A stretch of DNA of 64,000 nucleotides from JAHEJN01 sp963787285. Lineage in GTDB: Bacteria > Actinomycetota > Acidimicrobiia > Acidimicrobiales > JAHEJN01. Both the position numbers and the translations under genes were made by a program. The DNA lies in contig CAWBCM010000010.1 in NCBI GenBank assembly GCA_963787285.1, forward strand, positions 97,759 to 161,758, read 5' to 3'. Below the pieces are notes generated by a model. It did not search any database. It saw only the letters and a list, made by a program, of their open reading frames with translations, and had not been told where the DNA came from. Shown here piece by piece: positions 47,642-57,221 of the stretch (within the stretch, counting starts at the first letter, position 1; every line of letters starts with the position of its first letter).

Positions 47642-49501
47642 ATGATCCCCTCCCCTCACCATGCCATCGGCGCCGACGCCCACGCCCTCGGTGGCGCCCA
47701 GGTCAGCCGGGGAACGGTTCGCCGTGTGTTGTCCTTCGCACGGCCCTACCGCCCGATGCTGATCGGATTCGTCGCCACCATCCTCGTCGGCGCGCTCCTC
47801 AACCTGGTGCCGCCGCTGCTGTTCGGGCGCATCATCGACTCGGCCATCGCCGACACCGACCGGGGCGAGCTCAACGTTCTGGCCGCCCTCATCGTCGGGG
47901 CCGCATTCATGCAGGCGATCCTCGGGTTCGTCGAACGATGGTTCTCGTCGGTGGTGGGTGAGGGCCTCATCTTCGACCTGCGGGTCAAGTTGTTCGATCA
48001 CGTCCAACGCATGCCGATCGGATTCTTCACCCGGGTGCAGACCGGCGCGCTCATCAGTCGGCTGAACAACGACGTCATCGGCGCCCAGCGGGCCATGACC
48101 GGCACGCTCGGCCAGGTGGTGGCCAACACGGTCATCGTCCTCACCACGGTGATCGCCATGGCCTTCACCGAGTGGCGACTCACCCTCCTCGCGCTCGTGC
48201 TGCTGCCCGTGTTCGTCCTTCCCACCCGCCGGGTGGGGCGCCGGCTCCAGGCGATCTCACGCCAGGGCATGGAGCTCAACGCATCGATGAACAACACGAT
48301 GAACGAGCGGCTCAACGTGTCGGGCGCACTGTTGGTGAAGCTGTTCGGTCGCCACGACGCAGAGCGCGACGACTTCGGCGAGCGGGCCGGTCAGGTCCGC
48401 GACGTGGGAATCCGGTCGGCCATGCTCGGCCGGGCCTTCTTCATCGCCCTCACCCTCGTCGGTGCCGTGGGGACGGCGCTCGTCTACTGGGTGGGCGGCC
48501 ACCTCGTGATCTCCGGCGACCTCGAGATCGGCGAGTTGGCCACCATGAGCCTCCTCGTGGCCCGGATCTACACACCGCTGACCTCCCTCACCAACGCGCG
48601 AATCGACATCATGACCGCCTTCGTGTCCTTCGACCGGGTGTTCGAGGTGCTCGACACCGAGAACGCCATCGTCGATCGTCCGGGTGCGACCGAACTGCGC
48701 TCACCCCGGGGACGACTCGAGCTCGACGGGGTGGAGTTCGCCTACCGCAACGACATCACGCTCGCCTCGCTCGAGAATCCGGCCGAGACCTCCGACGCCA
48801 CCGTCACCGAGGTCCTACGGGGCGTGACCGCCGCCGTGGAGCCGGGCTCGCTCGTCGCCCTCGTCGGCCACTCGGGCGCAGGAAAGACGACCCTCGCCAA
48901 CCTGGTGCCACGGCTCTACGACGTGACCGGCGGCGCCATTCGCATCGACGGCCACGACGTTCGCGACCTCACCCAGGCCAGTGTCCGCCAGGCCATCGGC
49001 GTGGTGAGCCAGGACCCGCACCTGTTCCACGACACCATCGAGGCCAACCTCCGCTACGCCCGTCCCGCGGCCACCGCCACCGAGATCGACGACGCCATCA
49101 AAGCTGCACAGATCCACGACCTGATCACCGGTCTGCCCAACGGGCTCCAGACCGTGGTGGGCGAGCGGGGCTACCGGCTCTCGGGGGGCGAGAAGCAACG
49201 ACTGGCCATCGCCCGCATGCTCCTGAAGGATCCGGCCATCGTCATCCTCGACGAGGCCACCAGTCATCTCGACAGCGAGAACGAGGCCCTGGTGCAAGCC
49301 GCCCTGGCCCGGGCGCTCCAGGGCCGAACGGCACTGGTGATCGCCCATCGGTTGTCCACCATCGTGGCCGCCGACCAGATTCTGGTGATCGACCAGGGCC
49401 GCGTGGCCGAACGCGGCACCCACGACGAGCTCCTGGCCGCGGGCGGCGTGTACGCCGAGCTCTACCGGACGCTGGTGCGCGGCGAATACGACACCACCTG
49501 A
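47642..49501 (+). CDS. ABC exporter, fused permease and ATP-binding protein
   Basis: A 619-residue half-transporter. The N-terminal domain (about 35-330) has six membrane helices beginning MLIGFVATILVGALLNLVPP, and the nucleotide-binding domain (about 345-600) has Walker A GHSGAGKTT, signature LSGGEKQR, Walker B IVILDEATSHLD and a His-loop LVIAHRLST. It belongs to the MsbA/multidrug type and acts as a dimer; the substrate is unknown. The ATG at 47642 lacks a clear ribosome site. It precedes xseA by 38 bases in the same direction, possibly co-transcribed without functional link. Confidence 0.92.
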   Translation: MIPSPHHAIGADAHALGGAQVSRGTVRRVLSFARPYRPMLIGFVATILVGALLNLVPPLLFGRIIDSAIADTDRGELNVLAALIVGAAFMQAILGFVERWFSSVVGEGLIFDLRVKLFDHVQRMPIGFFTRVQTGALISRLNNDVIGAQRAMTGTLGQVVANTVIVLTTVIAMAFTEWRLTLLALVLLPVFVLPTRRVGRRLQAISRQGMELNASMNNTMNERLNVSGALLVKLFGRHDAERDDFGERAGQVRDVGIRSAMLGRAFFIALTLVGAVGTALVYWVGGHLVISGDLEIGELATMSLLVARIYTPLTSLTNARIDIMTAFVSFDRVFEVLDTENAIVDRPGATELRSPRGRLELDGVEFAYRNDITLASLENPAETSDATVTEVLRGVTAAVEPGSLVALVGHSGAGKTTLANLVPRLYDVTGGAIRIDGHDVRDLTQASVRQAIGVVSQDPHLFHDTIEANLRYARPAATATEIDDAIKAAQIHDLITGLPNGLQTVVGERGYRLSGGEKQRLAIARMLLKDPAIVILDEATSHLDSENEALVQAALARALQGRTALVIAHRLSTIVAADQILVIDQGRVAERGTHDELLAAGGVYAELYRTLVRGEYDTT

Positions 49502-49539
49502 AAACCCCACCGTCAGCGGCGCGGGCTACGGTCGCAGCG

Positions 49540-50898
49540 ATGTCGGACGTCTCACTGTTCGCCGACGACCCCACCGCAGGTCATCGCACCTACACCGTCG
49601 GCGCGCTCGCCCTGGAAATCGGTCGCACCCTTCAGCGCGAATTCGGCACCGACGTGTGGGTCGAGGGCGAGATGCGCAACCTCAACCGGTCATCGGCCGG
49701 CCACGTGTACTTCGATCTCGTCGACCCGGGCGAGCCGGGCGCCCAGCCGACGGCCAGCCTGTCGGTGGTGCTGTTCCGCAAGACCCGCGACGTGGTCAAC
49801 GCCTACCTGAAGGCCAGCGGCGGGCCCCGCATGGACGACGGCATGGCGGTGCGAATTCGCGGCACGATCGACTTCTACCCGCCACAGGGTCGACTACAGC
49901 TCCGCATGACCGGCATCGACCCGACCTACACCCTCGGACGCCTCGCCGCCGACCGAGAACGGATCCTGGCCGGCCTGCGCGACGACGACCTCCTCGAGGC
50001 CAACGCCCGGGTGCCGTTCCCCCTGCTCCCCCATCGCATCGCCCTCGTCACCAGCGCCGGGTCGGCCGCCGCCGAGGACTTCCTCTCCGAGCTCCGCCGC
50101 TCGGGCTTGGGGTGGCAGGTCACCCTGATCGACACGAGAGTGCAGGGATTCGCGGCCATCGACGGCATATGCCTGGCGCTGGCCCGGGCCGCCCGTCACG
50201 GTCAGGTCGTGGCGGTGGTGCGTGGTGGCGGGGCCCGCACCGACCTCGCGGCCTTCGACAGCGACGCCGTTGCCCGAGCGATCGCGGCTTGCCCGCGGCC
50301 CGTCGTCACCGGCATCGGCCACGAGATCGACCGCACCGTGGCCGATGAGGTGGCGGCCGTCGCCACGAAGACGCCCACGGCCGCCGCGGCCGAGATCGCC
50401 GAGCGCGTCCATTCCGTGCAGCAACGGATCGTCGCCGATGCGGCCCGTCTGGCATCGGTCAGCCACCGACGACTCGCCGCGGCCGATCACCTGCTGGCCA
50501 CCCATGCCCAGCGCGCCGACCGCGCCGTCACGGCATCGGCCCGGCTCGCTGGTGCACGCGTCGATCAGTGCGCCGGTCGTCTGCTCCGGGCCGCCGAGCG
50601 CCGACTCGGCCGACATCAAGTGGCGATCGACGCCCTGGGCGACCGGTTGGCCCGAGGCGCGCCGCGCCTCCTCGAACGACCAGAGCGGCGACTCGGTCAG
50701 CTCGAGGACAGCATCGGCCGAGCCGACCCGGTGCGACTGCTGCGCCGAGGCTGGTCGATCGTGCGAACCGAATCGGGTGAGCTCCTCCGCAGCGTCACCG
50801 CGATCGACCCCGGCGACACGCTCGTGGCCACCGCCGTCGACGGCACCGTCACGAGCACCGTGACCGGCACGCACCATCGAGGAGACCCCCCTACGTGA
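49540..50898 (+). CDS. xseA: Exodeoxyribonuclease VII large subunit
   Basis: A 452-residue subunit: N-terminal OB fold (about 15-120, VWVEGEMRNLNRSSAGHVYFDL), a central catalytic domain with IALVTSAGSAAAEDFL, VVAVVRGGGARTDL and TGIGHEIDRTVADEVA, then a helical coiled region (about 290-400). With XseB it degrades single-stranded DNA in both directions. The ATG at 49540 begins the conserved block. Its stop overlaps the xseB start by four bases, as in other genomes. Length matches the family. Confidence 0.95.
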   Translation: MSDVSLFADDPTAGHRTYTVGALALEIGRTLQREFGTDVWVEGEMRNLNRSSAGHVYFDLVDPGEPGAQPTASLSVVLFRKTRDVVNAYLKASGGPRMDDGMAVRIRGTIDFYPPQGRLQLRMTGIDPTYTLGRLAADRERILAGLRDDDLLEANARVPFPLLPHRIALVTSAGSAAAEDFLSELRRSGLGWQVTLIDTRVQGFAAIDGICLALARAARHGQVVAVVRGGGARTDLAAFDSDAVARAIAACPRPVVTGIGHEIDRTVADEVAAVATKTPTAAAAEIAERVHSVQQRIVADAARLASVSHRRLAAADHLLATHAQRADRAVTASARLAGARVDQCAGRLLRAAERRLGRHQVAIDALGDRLARGAPRLLERPERRLGQLEDSIGRADPVRLLRRGWSIVRTESGELLRSVTAIDPGDTLVATAVDGTVTSTVTGTHHRGDPPT

Positions 50899-51128
50899 CC
50901 ATTCCCGACGAGTCCACCGACGCTCCCGAGGGTTACGCCGCCGCGTTGGCCGAGCTCGAGACCATCCTCGACGAGCTCGAGACCGACGATCTCGACGTCG
51001 ACGTGCTCGCGGCACGCGTCGCCCGGGCCGCGGCCCTCGTTCGCTTCTGTCGGGGTCGTATCGAGAGTGCGAAAACCGAGGTGCAGACGATCGTCGCCGA
51101 CCTCGACCCGGGTGATCCCACCCCCTAG
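50895..51128 (+). CDS. xseB: Exodeoxyribonuclease VII small subunit
   Basis: A 77-residue helical protein with the XseB pattern GYAAALAELETILDELE, then VARAAALVRFCRGRIESAKTEV. It assembles with XseA to form the single-strand exonuclease complex. The start GTG at 50895 overlaps the xseA stop (GTGA), so translation is coupled. The length is typical (about 60-85). Confidence 0.93.
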   Translation: MTIPDESTDAPEGYAAALAELETILDELETDDLDVDVLAARVARAAALVRFCRGRIESAKTEVQTIVADLDPGDPTP

Positions 51129-51292
51129 CCACTGGGTAGAACTCCTCAAACCCGGCCCAACGATGCCGATGATGGACTCGTGCCGTGTTCCGCCCAGTCT
51201 GTCCCCGTGACCCCTGCTACGGGGCGAATGGCTAGCCTGGGGTACCGCGCGCCGTCCCGGCCGGACCCGCGTCCGATCTGGAAGGCCTGGAG

Positions 51293-53077
51293 ATGACCGC
51301 TGTGATCCAGGAATCCTCACCGACGAAGCCCCGCCCCTCGCTGCTCGACGGTGGCGGCCGCCACCTGAGCGTCGACGAGGCCGCCTCGGCGCTGCGGGTG
51401 CTGCGCCACGGCGTCGTCGACGAGTCGACGTCGCGTTTCCTGTTGCCTCCCGCCGTTCGGGCCACGATCTCACCGGTCGTCGCGGCTCTCCGATGGGCCA
51501 CCGTGATGTTCGGGGTGGTTTTCGCTGCACCCGAGGCCAACGACGGCGACCTCGCCGTCGTCGTCTCACTCTCGATTGCGTTGTTCCACACCACGTGGCG
51601 GACGTTTCGACCACTTCGTCTCGCCGATCATCAGTTCCGCTATCAGGCCCTGGCGATCGCCGACGGGGTGATTCTCGGGCTCGCGGTGGGCATCTCCGGT
51701 GGGTTCGACAGTCCCTTCGTGCTCTGCCTGCTCGCCGTCACCGCCGTTGCGGCCTTCGGCTGGGGTCTCCGACTCGGTCTGGCCACCCTCGGAGCCACGA
51801 TCGTCGGGATGACCATCACCGGGTTCACCACCAATGCCGGGCTCAACCTCGGCGCACAGTCGAGCTTCACGGTGCTGGTGACGATGCTCATCATCATCGG
51901 CCTGCTCGCGTTCGGTCGCATCCGGCTGCTCGAGGCCGAGCGCCGTCGAGCCAATCTCGCCGGCCGTATCGACACGCTCTCGGAGACCAACGACCTCCTC
52001 CACATCCTCAATCAGGTCGCCAGGACCCTTCCCACATCGCTCGATCTTCGCGAGGCCCTTGCCGCTGCACGCGATCAACTCAGCGACGCCTTCGACGCCA
52101 CCGTCGTCGCCCTCGTCGTCGTCGACGAGTCGGGCAAGTTCTGGACCCCGCAGCTCAGCGACGGCTGCAGCCTCGCCCCCTCGGCGACACGCGACGAGCT
52201 CCACCCCAACCTCCGACAGGTGCTCGACACCGACTCGTCGCTGCTGCTTCCCGACTTCGACGGCGGGCTGGCACCGGCGTCGCGCACCGGCGTCTACACC
52301 GCCCTCCGAACCCGCGGCAAGACCGTCGGGCTGCTGGCCGTCGAACACGACTTGCCGGGCATGTACTCGAGCCGCGAGCTGCACATCGTCGATGGCTTGG
52401 CCGAAGTCCTCGCCCTGACCGTCGACAATGCCCGTTGGTTCCGCCGGCTCCGCACCCTCGGCGCCGAGGAAGAGCGATCGCGCATCGCCCGCGACCTTCA
52501 CGACCGGCTCGGTCAGTGGCTCACCTACATCTCCTTCGAGCTCGAGCGCATCATGCAAGACGACGAGAAGTCGGCTCCCGAGCTCGACCACCTCTACGGC
52601 GACGTCCAGATGGCCATCGACGAGCTCCGGGAGACGCTACGACAGCTCCGTGCCGGCGTCACGGCCGAGAAGCCGCTCACCGTCGTCGCTCGCGACCATC
52701 TCGATCGCTTCGGCAGTCGGGGCAAGACCAAGACGGTGTTCACCGTTGTCTCCCCCGGGGCCTCGATGAGCCTGGCGGTCGAGAACGAGCTGCTCCGCAT
52801 CATCCAGGAAGCGCTCAACAACATCGAGAAGCACGCGATGGCCTCGACCGTGGAGGTGATCTGGGATGTCCGCGACGACGGTGCCGAGCTGACCATCCGC
52901 GACGACGGACGCGGATTCGACCTGGCCAAGAGTGTCCGCGAGTCTGCCTACGGGCTCGTCGGGATGCGCGAGCGCGCCGACAGCATCGGCGCCACCATCG
53001 ACGTCAGCTCCAGCCCTGGAAAGGGCACCGAGATCACCGTCCATATCCCCCGTGAAGCAAGAGGAGCGATCGCATGA
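51293..53077 (+). CDS. Sensor histidine kinase, NarL/LiaS type
   Basis: A 594-residue membrane kinase. Two blocks of hydrophobic helices (about 62-100 and 120-205) form the sensor. A GAF-like domain (about 235-385, VVALVVVDES, GKTVGLLAVEHD) follows. Then comes a HisKA_3 helix with His403 in ARDLHDRLGQ and the ATPase domain with NNIEKHA (N-box), DDGRGFD and GLVGMRERA. It phosphorylates the downstream response regulator, coupled by an ATGA overlap. The sensed signal is unknown. The ATG at 51293 is 11 bases after a GGAGA-like site. Confidence 0.94.
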   Translation: MTAVIQESSPTKPRPSLLDGGGRHLSVDEAASALRVLRHGVVDESTSRFLLPPAVRATISPVVAALRWATVMFGVVFAAPEANDGDLAVVVSLSIALFHTTWRTFRPLRLADHQFRYQALAIADGVILGLAVGISGGFDSPFVLCLLAVTAVAAFGWGLRLGLATLGATIVGMTITGFTTNAGLNLGAQSSFTVLVTMLIIIGLLAFGRIRLLEAERRRANLAGRIDTLSETNDLLHILNQVARTLPTSLDLREALAAARDQLSDAFDATVVALVVVDESGKFWTPQLSDGCSLAPSATRDELHPNLRQVLDTDSSLLLPDFDGGLAPASRTGVYTALRTRGKTVGLLAVEHDLPGMYSSRELHIVDGLAEVLALTVDNARWFRRLRTLGAEEERSRIARDLHDRLGQWLTYISFELERIMQDDEKSAPELDHLYGDVQMAIDELRETLRQLRAGVTAEKPLTVVARDHLDRFGSRGKTKTVFTVVSPGASMSLAVENELLRIIQEALNNIEKHAMASTVEVIWDVRDDGAELTIRDDGRGFDLAKSVRESAYGLVGMRERADSIGATIDVSSSPGKGTEITVHIPREARGAIA

Positions 53078-53703
53078 TCCGAGTGATGCTCGCAGACGAC
53101 CACCAGATTCTGCGTGAAGGAATCCGTCGTGGTTTCGAGTCGGCCGGCGACACCGTCGTTGCCGAGGCCGCCGACGGCGAGGAGGCCATTCGTCTTGCGC
53201 GCGAGCACTCGCCCGACGTGGTGGTGATGGACCTCTCGATGCCGATCATGGACGGTGTCACCGCCACGCGACGCATCCGTGAGGAGATGCCCGAGGTCAA
53301 GGTGGTGGTGCTGACCATGCACGACGACGTCTCGCGCACTCGCCAAGCCCTCGATGCCGGTGCCGTGGGCTATCTCTCCAAGGGCTGTTCGTTCTCCGAC
53401 GTCCTCGACACGGTGCACGCCGTGGCCGAAGGCGAAACGGGACTCACCCCCGAGCTGGCCGTGTCGATGCTGCGGGCCATCGAGTCCGCAGCTGACGACC
53501 AACCGCTGCTGTCCGAGCGTCAGATCGAGATCCTCCAGGCCATCGCCGACGGAAGCACGACCAAACAGGTGGCCCGGGATCTCGGTATCACCCAGAAGAC
53601 GGTGCACAACCACCTGAATGCCATCTACCGGCGCCTCGACACGCAAAGCCTCACCCATGCCGTTCTGTCGGCTGTGCGGTTGGGCATCATCGAGCTGGAG
53701 TGA
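53074..53703 (+). CDS. Two-component response regulator, NarL/FixJ family
   Basis: A 209-residue regulator. The receiver domain (1-120) has the acidic pair at 8-9, the phospho-acceptor Asp53 in VVVMDLSMP and the conserved Lys in GYLSKG. A LuxR-type helix-turn-helix (about 140-205) has LSERQIEILQAIADG and TQKTVHNHLNAIYRR. Phosphorylation by the coupled kinase should promote dimerisation and DNA binding. Immediately downstream lie two exported proteins (53754 and 54417), candidates for its targets, but no binding site was recognised. Confidence 0.95.
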   Translation: MIRVMLADDHQILREGIRRGFESAGDTVVAEAADGEEAIRLAREHSPDVVVMDLSMPIMDGVTATRRIREEMPEVKVVVLTMHDDVSRTRQALDAGAVGYLSKGCSFSDVLDTVHAVAEGETGLTPELAVSMLRAIESAADDQPLLSERQIEILQAIADGSTTKQVARDLGITQKTVHNHLNAIYRRLDTQSLTHAVLSAVRLGIIELE

Positions 53704-53753
53704 CGATGCGGCACGTGCTCCCGACTGCACGGCGCCGAGGGGAACGCTGACCG

Positions 53754-54257
53754 ATGCTCGACGTCACGCGGTTTCGCGGCATCCTGAGCGAGCGGACTCG
53801 GCTCCAATGGATCGCCACGTCACTGATCGCCAGCCTGGTGACACTCGTGGTGGCGGTCCCGCTGACCCTTCGCGCCTTCGACGCGCGAAACGACGACCGG
53901 CCGCGGACCGCGCCCACCGATGGCATCGTCGCCACCCTCGGCGCCACGGCCGGCGATCTCGAGGGGACCACGTTGGCGGATGCGCCCGTCATCACCTTCG
54001 AGCTGGAGAACACCGGGGCCACGGCCTTCCGGCTGGTGGATGTGACCGGCGACGAAGTGCTGAGCGGCACCGACACCCTCGGTCCCGAGTTCGCCATGCT
54101 CAACACGCCCGAGGGTTCTCCCGCGGCGTTCGACACCACCGAGTATCCCGACGGCGGGTACACGGTCTATGTCACTTTCACCCTCGTCGATCCCGCCGAC
54201 CAGAGCCGCTCCGAGACCTACCGGATGGCTACATTCGCCATCCGGAACGAAAGCTGA
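53754..54257 (+). CDS. Exported protein with Ig-like domain, uncharacterised
   Basis: A 167-residue protein. Its N-terminus contains a membrane segment (IATSLIASLVTLVVAVPL) followed by TLRAFDARNDDR, and the remainder is beta-rich with VITFELENTGATAFRLVDVTGDEV and a terminal YTVYVTFTLVDP strand. It looks like one immunoglobulin-like domain on an anchored stalk. The N-terminus shares the leader pattern AFDAR-x2-D with the larger protein at 54417, suggesting the pair has a common origin. I do not recognise the family. The start is ATG 53754; the gap to the next gene holds a palindrome. Confidence 0.7.
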   Translation: MLDVTRFRGILSERTRLQWIATSLIASLVTLVVAVPLTLRAFDARNDDRPRTAPTDGIVATLGATAGDLEGTTLADAPVITFELENTGATAFRLVDVTGDEVLSGTDTLGPEFAMLNTPEGSPAAFDTTEYPDGGYTVYVTFTLVDPADQSRSETYRMATFAIRNES

Positions 54258-54333
54258 AGCGGCGATGGACGCCGAACGGACGAAACCCCAGGTCAGCGGT
54301 CCCTTGCAGGCCACCCGGCCCACCGCCTGTGGG

Positions 54334-54345
54334 TGGGATATCCCA
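54334..54345. promoter_or_regulatory. Perfect 12-base palindrome TGGGATATCCCA
   Basis: TGGGATATCCCA is its own reverse complement. It lies in the 160-base gap before the 54417 gene and is a plausible operator for the neighbouring LuxR regulator. There is no independent support. Confidence 0.3.
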
Positions 54346-54416
54346 TGTTGTGACGAACGTATGGTGGCGACACTGCTGATGGGCCACTTGCCTATCAACC
54401 AAGGGACGAACGCACA

Positions 54417-57170
54417 ATGAAACGGGTGGTACAGCTTGCGCTCGCACAGCTCGTGTCGCTTCGCGTCATCGTCGCCGTCGTCATGTCGGTCGGAATCACC
54501 GCTGCGGTGGTCACTCCCATGGCCGATCAAGCCTTCGACGCCCGCCGCGAGGACAACGCCGCGCGAGAGGCCGTCGCGCTCGGCGAGCTCGCCCCCCCGA
54601 TCGACCGAGGCGGCGAAAGCCCGTTCCCGCCGGGCGCCGCGCCGGAGGGTCAGATCCAGACCGGACCGGGCACCGACCCCACCATCGACGCAACCCCCGA
54701 GCCGACCGACGCCGAGCCCACGCCGCAGCCCGGACCCGGTGACGAGTCGATAGCCGGCGAAGCCACCCCCACCCCCGAGCCGACCACGGGCTCGGATCCG
54801 TCCGCGACACCTACGACACCGCCCGGTCCCACCACTCCACCCGGTCCCACGACACCGCCCGGTCCCACCACGCCACCCGGTCCCACCACGCCACCCGGTC
54901 CCACGACACCACCCGGTCCCACCACTCCGCCCGGTCCCACCACGCCACCCGGTCCCACGACACCGCCCGGTCCCACCGCCACGCCCGGCCCGACCGTGAC
55001 CCCGACCCCCACCACCACTCCGCAACCGAGCCCGACGCCCACCGTCACCCCCGACACGAGCGCCGACATCCGAGTGGTGACCAACTCCCCCGGTCAGCTC
55101 GTGGCCGGAATCGAGACCGCAGCGACGATCACGGTCTTCAACGACGGACCGGCCGTCGCGGCGGGCACCGTCCTCACGGTCTTCTCCGACAACGCCTCTT
55201 TGGCCGCCGCCGGCTGCACCGCAGCCGACGACGACGCGACTCTCGTCTGCGAGCTCGGGCAGCTCCCGGCCGCATCGTGGAACGACATCGTCATCGGGGT
55301 CACGCCGCTCTCGCTCGAGCCCGTCACGGTCATCGCGTCGGGGGCCAGCGCCGCCGTCGACCCCAACCTCGACAACAACGCCAGCGGTTTCATCGTCAGC
55401 GTGTTCGAGTCCACCGACCTGGCCATCACCGCCGGACCGATCCAGACCTCGACCGGCTCCGACGTCCTCACCGCGGGTGAAACCGTCACCATCCCCTTCG
55501 TCGTCGTGAACAACGGCCCGACTCCCGAGGCCGACGGCGCCGCCGCGACGATCGACCTCGTCGGTCTGTCGCCGACGATCCTTCCGCCGGGCTGTCTCGC
55601 CGACTCGACCGATCCCGATCGGATCGCCTGTTCGCTCACCACGCTCACCTCGGAGCCGGTGGGCTTCGTCATCGAGGCCACCGTCGACGGCGACACGAAT
55701 ACCGTGACCGTCGACGCCCGCATCAGCGGGCCGGGCATCGATCCTGATCTGACGAACAACTCCGCCACACTCGAGGCCGATGTCGTGGCCAGTGCCGATC
55801 TGAGCGTCGATCTCGCACCCGTGGGCAACCTCACCCGGAACGGACCCGGATTCGTGGCCGTCGAAGTGGCCAACGCCGGACCGAGCAGCGCCGATGCGGT
55901 CATCGTCACCCTCAGCGCCGACGGAGCCGATGCCGTGTCGACGCGACACGATTCACCGAGCTGCTCGTTCGCCGACGGTGTCGCCACGTGCACCATCGAT
56001 CCGTTCGCCGCTGGTGCCTCCACGACGTTCTACGTGCGGCTCGATGTCGGCGATGTCGACACGGTGACGATCACCGCCACGGTCACCGCCGACACCGCCG
56101 ATCCCGATCTGTCGAACAACCTCGACGTCACCGGACCCGACAACCCGCCGTACTTCACCGTCGGCAACGCACCCGGCGTGGTCTACGTCGACGAGCTGGC
56201 CGGCGATTCGACCATCATCGGCAACACCTCGCTGTCGTGCGGTGACGACATCGACACCGCCACCGACGACGACGACATCACCTGTGATGCGGTGCGGAAC
56301 AACCGTGAACCCGTCACGTCGGCCAGCCGGAACAACAACTGGCAGATGCGATTCGTCGACGAGGACGGCGTCGACCTCCAGAACCCACAGGACGACAACT
56401 CGAGCGCGGCCGATCTGGTGATCCCCAACGGATCATCGGTGGAGTTCGCGGCGCTCTACTGGAGCGCCTCCACCGGCCCCAACGAGCGGTCCGACGAAGT
56501 GTTGTTCTCGATCCAGCCCTTCGGCGGCGTTCCCGCCACGCTGGACGACTACACGGCCCTCACCGCCGACGCGATGCTGAGCGACAGCGGTGCCTATCAG
56601 TCCTATCGTGAGGTGACCGATCTCGTCAGCGGCGGCGGCACGGTGTGGGTCGCCGGCATCGAAGGTGTCGAGGCATCGAATCAATACGCCGGCTGGAGTC
56701 TGGTGGTCGTCTACTCCGGTGGTGACGTGGTGCGCAACGTCGCCGTCTTCGACGCTTTCGAGCGGGTCGGCCAGAACGAGACCGTGGTGCTCGATGTCGG
56801 TGGGTTCGTCGTGCCCGCCGACGGCCGGCTCCAACTGGGCATGACCTCCTACGAGGGCGACCTGGGGCTCCGGGGCGATTCCCTGGCCATCACCACCTTC
56901 GACAGCCAGGGCACACCGTCCGGCGGAAACGCCTACAGCGACGCCGCCAACCCGGCCAACGACTTCTTCAACTCGAGCATCAGCACCAACGGCACCTTCC
57001 TGACCGGCCCGGGCCTCACCGCCCACCAGCCGAGCTACGCCAACACCCTGGGCTTCGACATCGACACGATAAGCATCGATGCACCCGATGCCCGATCGGC
57101 CACCTTCACCTTCTCCACGGCGGGCGACGTGTACTGGGTCGGCCCGATCGTCATCAGCGGCGCGCGCTGA
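54417..57170 (+). CDS. Exported DUF11-repeat protein with Pro/Thr/Gly stalk
   Basis: A 917-residue surface protein. An N-terminal membrane segment (about 15-38) is followed by AFDARREDNAARE and a long Pro/Thr/Glu linker. Nine perfect copies of TTPPGP plus one variant (54813-54992) form an extended stalk. Three DUF11-like domains follow (about 220-560, FNDGPAVAAGTVLTV, NNGPTPEADG and ANAGPSSADAV, ends DLSNN). The last 340 residues (YWSASTGPN, AGWSLVVVYSGGDVVRNVAVFD) resemble a domain seen in actinobacterial cell-wall proteins. No LPXTG sorting signal is visible. It sits just after the two-component genes. Confidence 0.82.
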   Translation: MKRVVQLALAQLVSLRVIVAVVMSVGITAAVVTPMADQAFDARREDNAAREAVALGELAPPIDRGGESPFPPGAAPEGQIQTGPGTDPTIDATPEPTDAEPTPQPGPGDESIAGEATPTPEPTTGSDPSATPTTPPGPTTPPGPTTPPGPTTPPGPTTPPGPTTPPGPTTPPGPTTPPGPTTPPGPTATPGPTVTPTPTTTPQPSPTPTVTPDTSADIRVVTNSPGQLVAGIETAATITVFNDGPAVAAGTVLTVFSDNASLAAAGCTAADDDATLVCELGQLPAASWNDIVIGVTPLSLEPVTVIASGASAAVDPNLDNNASGFIVSVFESTDLAITAGPIQTSTGSDVLTAGETVTIPFVVVNNGPTPEADGAAATIDLVGLSPTILPPGCLADSTDPDRIACSLTTLTSEPVGFVIEATVDGDTNTVTVDARISGPGIDPDLTNNSATLEADVVASADLSVDLAPVGNLTRNGPGFVAVEVANAGPSSADAVIVTLSADGADAVSTRHDSPSCSFADGVATCTIDPFAAGASTTFYVRLDVGDVDTVTITATVTADTADPDLSNNLDVTGPDNPPYFTVGNAPGVVYVDELAGDSTIIGNTSLSCGDDIDTATDDDDITCDAVRNNREPVTSASRNNNWQMRFVDEDGVDLQNPQDDNSSAADLVIPNGSSVEFAALYWSASTGPNERSDEVLFSIQPFGGVPATLDDYTALTADAMLSDSGAYQSYREVTDLVSGGGTVWVAGIEGVEASNQYAGWSLVVVYSGGDVVRNVAVFDAFERVGQNETVVLDVGGFVVPADGRLQLGMTSYEGDLGLRGDSLAITTFDSQGTPSGGNAYSDAANPANDFFNSSISTNGTFLTGPGLTAHQPSYANTLGFDIDTISIDAPDARSATFTFSTAGDVYWVGPIVISGAR
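54813..54992. repeat. 18-base tandem repeat, ten copies
   Basis: Nine units coding for TTPPGP plus a degenerate tenth coding for TATPGP. Third-base differences distinguish copies, so the array is not a recent uniform expansion. It lies wholly inside the DUF11 protein gene and is read in frame. Confidence 0.9.
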
Positions 57171-57221
57171 TCCACCGGCACCGCAACGCGGCCAACGCCG
57201 TTCGGTTCCTACACTCTGGCC

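Noticed and set aside
54813..54992. CRISPR-like array
   Set aside because: The units are 18 bases without spacers and lie in frame in a surface protein.
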